Source of the DNA: Thermoanaerobacter thermocopriae JCM 7501
Lineage (GTDB): Bacteria; Bacillota; Thermoanaerobacteria; Thermoanaerobacterales; Thermoanaerobacteraceae
Assembly (NCBI RefSeq): GCF_001310975.1
Contig: NZ_BAZY01000016.1
Coordinates: 1 to 47,552 of the forward strand
Length of the DNA: 47,552 bases
Reading direction: 5' to 3'
In this document: in pieces, positions 41,965 through 47,552 of the stretch
Layout of the letters: every line of letters begins with the position of its first letter
Position numbering within the stretch: the first letter of the stretch is position 1
Position numbers and translations under genes: made by a program
The notes under the pieces: generated by a model
Seen by the model: only the letters and a program-made list of their open reading frames with translations
What the model was told of the DNA's origin: nothing
Database searches by the model: none

Positions 41965-42368
41965 CCGACAAGGATTCTATAAAGACAACAGTAAATGAGA
42001 GGGCAAAGTTTGCCTATGAATGTGTTAAAAAAGTAGCTACTTATGAAAAAGAAGAGTTTAAAAATAATTATAAATCCTATGCCAAAAAATTAATGGCAAT
42101 AATAAAAACAAATGGTCTTGGTGCTACTTTGGCATTTATGAAAGCAAAAGGTAGTAGTGCATATCAAGAACTATATAACAATATAGATAGTTGGCTTAAG
42201 TCTGAAAATTGTCCAGTCAGTAGTTTGTATAGTAATTCAACAGCAGATATGGTAGAAAAAATTATATCACTTGAAAGTGATGCCTATCGAGCTATTACAA
42301 AAGAAGTCATGGAATTTATAAATTGGATAAGAAGGTTTGCTGAAGGGATGATTCCCGATGATAAATAG
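41961..42368 (+). CDS. cmr5: Cmr5 small subunit
   Basis: 135 aa, all-helical inner-filament subunit of the type III-B complex. TTVNERAKFAYECVKKVATY and KSYAKKLMAIIKTNGLGATL are the Cmr5 signature ('R..ya...v.......k..Y.s..kklp..I..nGL.qtLaF'). ATLAFMKAKGSSAYQELYNN and the C-terminal AYRAITKEVMEFINWIRRFA follow. The start overlaps cmr4 by 4 bp and the end overlaps cmr6 by 11 bp. Intact. Confidence 0.93.
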   Translation: MTDKDSIKTTVNERAKFAYECVKKVATYEKEEFKNNYKSYAKKLMAIIKTNGLGATLAFMKAKGSSAYQELYNNIDSWLKSENCPVSSLYSNSTADMVEKIISLESDAYRAITKEVMEFINWIRRFAEGMIPDDK

Positions 42369-43161
42369 TAATAGATTAAAAATACCTTTCGATACGAGCT
42401 ATTACTTGAAAAATGCTATGGAAAAGGTTGAAAATTTTAACTTATTATTCAACAAATACATAGAATTTAATAAAAAGAGCGAAGTAGAGAAAAAGAGAAT
42501 ACCTGAAGCAAAAAAAGAATTTTTTGATAGCTGTATTCAATTTACAAGGAAGCAAAAATACATTATAGATAAATATAAATTGCAAGGGTATGAAGTAGCT
42601 ACTTATGAGTTTAGACCTTATGATAAAATTGTTGTTGGGCTAGGGCAAGAGTCTGTCAGAGAGGTTTCTATGACTCTTCACTGGATATATGGAATTCCTT
42701 ATATTCCGGGACAAGCTATAAAAGGGGTAATATCTAACTGGATTAAGTTCAGTGATGAGGAAAATAGTAATGATGATAATTTTAAGAAAATTTTTGGTAC
42801 TGAGGGTGAAAAAGGAAAAGTAATTTTCATGGATTCATATCTTGTAAATGATGATTTTTATTTAAAACAGGATATAATGAATCCTCATTATTTCGAATAT
42901 TATTCGCAAAGCAAAAATCCTTCAGCTCCTTCTGATTGGCAAAATCCCAAACCTATTTTCTTTTTAATAGTTGAAAATGCCATTTTTCATATTTCCCTAA
43001 TTTTTTTAGAAAAGGAAACGAAGGATTTAAAAATAGCAAACAAGACTATGGAAGAATGGATGATAGAGGCATTTAGATATGGGGGAATTGGAGCAAAGAC
43101 ATCACTGGGTTACGGCACAGGAGAATTAACTTTAATTAGGGAAAACGAGAGAAATGCATAG
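42358..43161 (+). CDS. cmr6: Cmr6 RAMP protein
   Basis: 267 aa. Cmr6 caps the backbone next to Cmr1. SVREVSMTLHWIYGIPYIPG, QAIKGVISNW is the RAMP opening ('g..l...yGiPyIPGS.iKG.lR'), KIFGTEGEKGKVIFMDSYLV follows and AFRYGGIGAKTSLGYGTGEL is the glycine-rich loop. All family motifs are present and the frame is intact. It starts within the cmr5 end. The next 147 nt up to cas10 hold no gene, only stop-interrupted coding-like sequence. Confidence 0.92.
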   Translation: MINSNRLKIPFDTSYYLKNAMEKVENFNLLFNKYIEFNKKSEVEKKRIPEAKKEFFDSCIQFTRKQKYIIDKYKLQGYEVATYEFRPYDKIVVGLGQESVREVSMTLHWIYGIPYIPGQAIKGVISNWIKFSDEENSNDDNFKKIFGTEGEKGKVIFMDSYLVNDDFYLKQDIMNPHYFEYYSQSKNPSAPSDWQNPKPIFFLIVENAIFHISLIFLEKETKDLKIANKTMEEWMIEAFRYGGIGAKTSLGYGTGELTLIRENERNA

Positions 43162-43308
43162 AGTGGAGTTATGATCTTAATTGGAGATTAATTTGGACAA
43201 TTTTAGAAGTAGAGCAAGAAGAGGAGCAGATAAAATAGTTTTTGGATAGAAATAGCAAAAGATAATGGTGGTGAGTGCTTTTTTAATTTTGGTAGGAGGG
43301 AATTACCA

Positions 43309-46027
43309 ATGAGTAAGAAAGAAGAGTTATTTGAAAATAAATTGAAAGCATATTTTCATGATTCTCCAGATAAGCCATTTATTTTGTTAACAGGTGAAAA
43401 CCATGAGAAAAGAGCTAAGGAAATATCTAAAAAAATAGATATTCCTTACCACAAAACTATTGCTTCAGATGTTTTAGCTTCATCTATGGAAAGATATTAT
43501 ATACCTAAAGATGCCAGTAAAAATAAAAATTTACAAGTTGTTTTTGAAGAACAACCTGAGTTTGTTCATCCTCTTGCAGCTAATCGATATAATAATTTTG
43601 TTATAGAAAAAGAAGTGTTTAAAAAGGCTGTAGATGAAGCAGTAGATGAGTTATCAAACTAGACTTTAAAGATAGTTATAAAAAATTTGTGTATTTATGG
43701 CGTTATTTGAAAGAGCTTTTAAAGAAACATACGCCAAGTGAATATAGAAAATATTGGGATTTAGCTCCTGCTGATACTCGATTTCCTAATCACACAATAT
43801 TTCAGCATTTAAAATTGGCATCTGCGGTGAATGCATATTTTTATAATGAATTGAATTTAAACAATATGACACTATTTATTTTTACAATAGGTCCTGTTCA
43901 AGAATATATCGTGCAGGCAAGGAAGACACAAGACTTGTATTGGGGAAGTTATATTTTGTCTTATTTAACGTGGGTGGCAATAGAAAAAGTTATAGAAGCT
44001 TATGGACCAGATTCTATAATATTCCCTGAACTTAAAGAACAGCCTTTGTGCGATTTTTGGATAGCAAAGCTATTTAATAACAGTGCAACTACGACTAAAG
44101 ACCTTAAAACTCCTACTCTTCCCAACAGATTTTTTGCAATTTTACCAACAAAAAATGTAGAAGAAATTAGGTTACTAAATCTTAAAAAAACAGTAAAAGA
44201 TGAATATATAAAAATCGGGGAATATGTTTTTAGTCATCTTGTAAAAAGCAATGATGAGCAAAAAAAATTGCTTTTACGCCAATTATCAAACTTTCCAGAT
44301 GTGTATTGGGTGGCGTTGCCTTTAGAAAATGGGGATGTAAACAGGCCTGATTGGGAAATCCAATTGGATAAGATAAAGGATTATTTTAACAGTGATGAGG
44401 TGGAAGAGATAAAGGATTTATTGAGATATATTAAAGATAAAGGTGAATACGGGCCTAACATTGGTAATATTTATGGGTTACTTTATTCTTTTATGGAGAA
44501 AATGATGGGGACAAGAAAAGGCATAAGAAACTTCAATCAATATGAAGAAATAGGGCGAAAATGTTCTATATGCGGTGAGCACAATGTTATTATCTACAGG
44601 TGTACGAGAGAAGAAGATGAAAAGATAGAAAAAGGGAAAGAAAGTTATAAGATTAAACTTCTTAGAGAACAAAATGCAATAATCAAAAAAAGTGATGATA
44701 AAAGTATTACTTATAAGTATTTAGCACAAGGAGAAGGGTTGTGCAGCAGATGCCTGACAAAAAGGGCGGCAGAAATATATTTTAAAGATATGTTTGGGAA
44801 AAACAACATAGAAGAAAGTTTTCCCTCTACTGCAGAGATAGCATTACTAGATATAATTAACAATTCAGATAATGACCTAAAAACAAATATAAAAAGATAC
44901 AAAGAAGTATTCAAAAAGTGGTGCGGTGATAACTTTGATTATGAATTGTTGTATGAGGAAAATCTCAATGAAAATTATTTTAAAACTTATGATTTTAATT
45001 CAAAAAGATTAGGCGAACTTAAAGAATTATTAAAGAGTATTGATAAAAGAATTAAAGACATAAGACTGAATAAAAAGAAATATTATGCCGTTATAAAGCT
45101 TGATGGCGATAACATGGGGAAATGGTTAGCAGGAGAATTGGCACCCTATATGTTAGAAATGTACCACAGTAAATTGCAGGTTTTTTTACCAGAAGATTTT
45201 AAAGAAAAAATCAAGGATAAAAAGCGACTAATGACACCAGCTGTTCACTCTTTAATTAGTGAGGCACTTAAGAACTATTCTTTGAAATATGTAAAAGAAA
45301 TAGTGGAAGAGACAAGAGCAGGAAAAGTAATATATTCTGGCGGAGATGATGTATTTGCAATAGTAAATCTTAATTATTTATTAGATGTTATGGTAAAACT
45401 TAGGGCGGCTTTCAGTGGCACTTAATTGTTAATAATGAGATAATTCCAGATTTTACAATAGATGCCGGATTTGTGGAACGAAAAGAGGAAATTGATGTGA
45501 TGATGGGAAACAAAGCCACGGCGTCAATGGGGGTAGTTATAGCTCATTATAAAGAAGATTTAAAAAATGTTATAGCTTCTGTAGATGAGGTAGAGGAAGA
45601 ATATGCAAAAAAAGTAGAAGGAAAGGATGCCTTTGCAATAAAACTTATTTTGCATTCTGGTGAGAATTACATTGCCAGAGCCAAGTGGAATTATGATGAT
45701 GCAAGAAATAAAGAAGGAACAATAGGTTTATTAAAAGATATAAATTCCTTTTTTAAAGAAGACAAATTAAGTATTTCTTTTGTTGGAAAATTAAAAGCAG
45801 CTTTGGAAAGGCTAGATGTAGATTCTCTTCCACAAGGCATTTTTATTAGTGAGCTCAAAAGAAATATTAAACGTTCATTGAATGAGAACTTAAGTAAAGA
45901 TGAAAAAGAAAAAGTTGAAAGAGATTTATACATTTTACTATATTCTCTGTATAAAGAGGTAAAATACGACAATTTTATTAGCCTCTTAACGATATTAGCT
46001 TTTTTGAATCGAGGAGGTGAGAAATAA
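43309..46027 (+). pseudogene. cas10: Cas10/Cmr2, two frameshifts
   Basis: Large signalling subunit of the Cmr complex, about 905 aa. The N-terminus LFENKLKAYFHDSPDKPFIL and NHEKRA is the HD-like nuclease start (FHD). Next come TLFIFTIGPVQEYIVQARKT, the Cmr2 marker, and a zinc site with CSICGEH and CSRCLTKRA. The palm parts are YAVIKLDGDNMGKWLAGELA and GKVIYSGGDDVFAIVNL; GGDD is the cyclic-oligoadenylate synthesis site. Frame breaks are near 43660 (LSNLDFKDSYKKF needs one base) and 45419 (AFSGHLIVNNEII needs one G). The C-terminal domain runs to 46027. With GGDD intact and a CARF-HEPN gene nearby, a cOA pathway is expected if the indels are errors. Confidence 0.92.
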
Positions 46028-46030
46028 ATT

Positions 46031-47101
46031 ATGCTTTTTGAAGTATCCCCTTTGGATAATGTATATTTTGGCAAAGGACATCCTTTTAGTGCCGGATTTG
46101 AAGGTATCGGTAGAGGCATATTTCCTCCAGCACCTTCAGTTTTTTATGGCGCTTTTGCTACTTATTACCTTTCGTTGAATGGTATAAATCCACAAAATTT
46201 AGAGTTTGTTCAAAAAAATTTAAAAATAAAAGGAATATATTATAAAAATGGCGAAGCGTGGTATACATTAGTACCAATGGATTTAGTAAAAAATAAGGAA
46301 GATAAAGAGGAGAATAAACTTGAATTTCTTAGGGTAGGTAAACCTCTTGTTGAAACTGATTTAGGCGATGGACAAATAAATTTGTTATATTCGCCGAATA
46401 AAGTGGAAAATGTCAAAGGGCTAATTGATGATTTAGCTATGAGTAATTATTTAAAAGGAATAAAAGAAAACATATTTTTTAAACCTTTCAATGATTTTGT
46501 TACAAAGGAAAATAAAATAGGAATAAAAATAGATTATGATAAACGTTCCAGTAAAAAGGGATATTTATATAAGACAGATTATATAAAAATGGCGAAAGAT
46601 ATAAAGAATTCATTGGAGTTTGTTGTGGATGTGGAATGCAAGGATTTCTCTTTTCCTGATACAGGGCTGGTGAAATTAGGGGGGGAAGGTAAAGCTGCGA
46701 AGGTAAGCCGGGTAAATGATATACCAAAGTTTTTAGAAGAAAAGTTTACTGAGGAGGTAAAAGAAATTATTACAAAAACAGGAAAATTTAAGTTGATATT
46801 AGTAACTCCTTCTATATTTCAAAATGGATGGAAACCAGACTTTTCTAAGTTGAATATAAAGGTAAAGCTTATTGCTGCTGCTATAGGTAAACCAATTAGT
46901 ATTGGTGGATGGGATATGAAAAATAAAAGACCTAAAGTCATGTCAAAAGCAGTTCCTGCTGGCAGTGTATATTATTATGAGATATTAGAGGGGCCAATCG
47001 ATAGCCTAATAGAAAAAATATATGAATGTGGAATTTCTGATGCCAGGGCTAATGAAGGATTTGGAAGATGTTTGATGGGGGAATATGATTGGTTAAATTA
47101 A
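46031..47101 (+). CDS. cmr3: Cmr3 RAMP protein
   Basis: 356 aa, intact. Cmr3 binds the crRNA 5' tag and joins Cas10. MLFEVSPLDNVYFGKGHPFS, AGFEGIGRGIFPPAPSVFYG and AFATYYLSLNG match the Cmr3 opening ('l.p.Dtl.frdgrpf..g......s.fPp.p.t..GAlr'). KLILVTPSIFQNGWKPDFSK, KLIAAAIGKPISIGGWDM and RPKVMSKAVPAGSVYYYEIL are the C-terminal family motifs, and NEGFGRCLMGEYDW ends with the 'G.G...G' loop. It is 3 nt after cas10. Last gene of the operon. Confidence 0.92.
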   Translation: MLFEVSPLDNVYFGKGHPFSAGFEGIGRGIFPPAPSVFYGAFATYYLSLNGINPQNLEFVQKNLKIKGIYYKNGEAWYTLVPMDLVKNKEDKEENKLEFLRVGKPLVETDLGDGQINLLYSPNKVENVKGLIDDLAMSNYLKGIKENIFFKPFNDFVTKENKIGIKIDYDKRSSKKGYLYKTDYIKMAKDIKNSLEFVVDVECKDFSFPDTGLVKLGGEGKAAKVSRVNDIPKFLEEKFTEEVKEIITKTGKFKLILVTPSIFQNGWKPDFSKLNIKVKLIAAAIGKPISIGGWDMKNKRPKVMSKAVPAGSVYYYEILEGPIDSLIEKIYECGISDARANEGFGRCLMGEYDWLN

Positions 47102-47110
47102 TTACTACTG

Positions 47111-47141
47111 TTGCTATATCACTTTTTAACAACTATAGCAA
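47111..47141. repeat. 8-bp inverted repeat after cmr3
   Basis: TTGCTATA (47111-47118) and TATAGCAA (47134-47141), 15 nt apart, just after the cmr3 stop. A weak terminator or mRNA-end hairpin; the T-run lies in the loop, not after the stem. Confidence 0.35.
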
Positions 47142-47260
47142 GGAAAAAAGTATATAGATGTGTTTATTGAAGTGGAGCCATATATTGTAATAACAACTAT
47201 AGGATTAGCGAAAAGTACATTTTATGCTGTGTTTATTATCTACAACAATGGTAATAAATT

Positions 47261-47316
47261 TGTCGTCGATCCCTAATAGTGCAAAAACATCTAGGGATAG
47301 ACGACATTTTTATTTT
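47261..47316 (+). terminator. Strong terminator between cmr3 and the CRISPR array
   Basis: TGTCGTCGATCCCTA (47261-47275) pairs with TAGGGATAGACGACA (47292-47306), 14 of 15 positions, followed by TTTTTATTTT. It insulates the CRISPR leader from the cmr operon. Confidence 0.85.
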
Positions 47317-47335
47317 GCAAGTTTTCATAAAATAA

Positions 47336-47434
47336 TTGATTTCATTAGATATTATGGTATAATAAAGTCAGGAAACTTGACATGAATTAAAAAAGTGTAA
47401 ATTATTAATGTGCTATTTATGCATGTTATAATGG
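47336..47434 (+). promoter_or_regulatory. CRISPR leader with promoter
   Basis: AT-rich sequence upstream of the first repeat. TTGATT (47336-47341), a 16-nt spacer and TATAAT (47358-47363) form a good promoter that would start transcription about 65 nt before repeat 1. A TTGACA lies at 47377, and another TATAAT (47427-47432) abuts the first repeat. Confidence 0.65.
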
Positions 47435-47552
47435 GTTTTTAGCCTACCTATAAGGAATTGAAACCCGCCCTGCAATTCGTAATAGCAAATCCACTACTAC
47501 CCCGTTTTTAGCCTACCTATAAGGAATTGAAACGAAATAATGAAAGAAGCAA
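47435..47552 (+). CRISPR. Start of a CRISPR array (two repeats, one full spacer; truncated by the window)
   Basis: Two identical 30-nt repeats at 47435-47464 and 47504-47533, starting GTTTTTAGCC and ending GAATTGAAAC. They flank a 39-nt spacer (47465-47503); the next spacer begins at 47534 and runs off the end. The GAATTGAAAC end would give a GAAAC-type 5' tag on the crRNA (8-nt ATTGAAAC), as expected for Cas6-processed crRNAs used by type III and I systems of Thermoanaerobacter. The leader is on the left, so the newest spacers should be those seen here. No cas1, cas2 or cas6 gene is in the window. Confidence 0.95.

Noticed and set aside
45691..46119. A 142-aa minus-strand frame across the cas10-cmr3 junction
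   Set aside because: It spans two clear plus-strand genes, has a shadow-like composition and no RBS.
1..47552. tRNA or rRNA genes
   Set aside because: No T-loop (GGTTCGAATCC-type) plus CCA-end pattern and no conserved rRNA segment was seen on either strand when read by eye.

Overview
The window looks like the chromosome of a low-GC thermophilic anaerobic Firmicute, most likely Thermoanaerobacter or Caldanaerobacter. The grounds are strong AT bias, purine-rich GGAGG-type ribosome binding sites, and a 30-nt CRISPR repeat (starts GTTTTTAGCC, ends GAATTGAAAC) of a kind I associate with that genus. Protein matches are from memory of the families; nothing was searched.

Layout. (1) 1-4.8 kb is accessory DNA: the tail of a PD-(D/E)XK protein, an AAA_14/DUF4143 ATPase, a truncated transposase, a broken chemotaxis-transducer-like gene with an NAD-binding-like N-terminus, a possible structured RNA, and a frameshifted Rpn-type nuclease. 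(2) 4.8-16.1 kb is an exopolysaccharide cluster: Wzy-like polymerase, three glycosyltransferases plus remains of a fourth, the complete dTDP-rhamnose set (rfbB, rfbA, rfbD, rfbC), a WbaP-type initiating sugar-phosphate transferase, and manC. (3) 16.3-21.6 kb holds a small ORF, an SMC/Rad50-like zinc-hook ATPase with an extra C-terminal domain (RloC-like layout), then three broken genes (DUF3800, a hypothetical, NERD). (4) 21.7-25.5 kb is debris: IS21 and IS607 remnants, gene tails, a divergent minus-strand gene with a promoter palindrome, and a stand-alone ATP-cone gene. (5) 25.5-29.1 kb carries small housekeeping or stress genes: a YfcE-type phosphoesterase, DUF952, an NRAMP metal transporter, a minimal nucleotidyltransferase, HicB with a broken HicA, and a MIF-like tautomerase. 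(6) 29.2-37.3 kb is a Wadjet operon jetABCD. (7) 37.3-47.55 kb is a type III-B CRISPR-Cas operon: cmr1, a nucleotidyltransferase/HEPN pair, a CARF-HEPN effector, cmr4, cmr5, cmr6, cas10 (cmr2), cmr3, then a terminator, a leader and the first two repeats of a CRISPR array that runs off the window.

How the parts work together. The EPS genes would make activated rhamnose and GDP-mannose, start a repeat unit on undecaprenyl phosphate, extend it and polymerise it. Wadjet would recognise and cleave foreign circular DNA. The Cmr complex would cut target RNA, and Cas10 (GGDD palm present) would make cyclic oligoadenylate to activate the CARF-HEPN RNase. Regions 3, 6 and 7 together form a defence island.

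Main caution. More than a dozen otherwise well-conserved genes are split by single-base indels, often in homopolymers (jetC three times, cas10 twice, cmr4 three times, wbaP, two glycosyltransferases and others). Much of this may be sequencing or assembly error. By contrast, in-frame nonsense codons in 18.9-21.6 kb and deletions in the transposon remnants look like true decay. Four copies of one promoter module (tandem Spo0A-box-like sites at a fixed distance from a sigma-A-type promoter) are spread over 16-25 kb.
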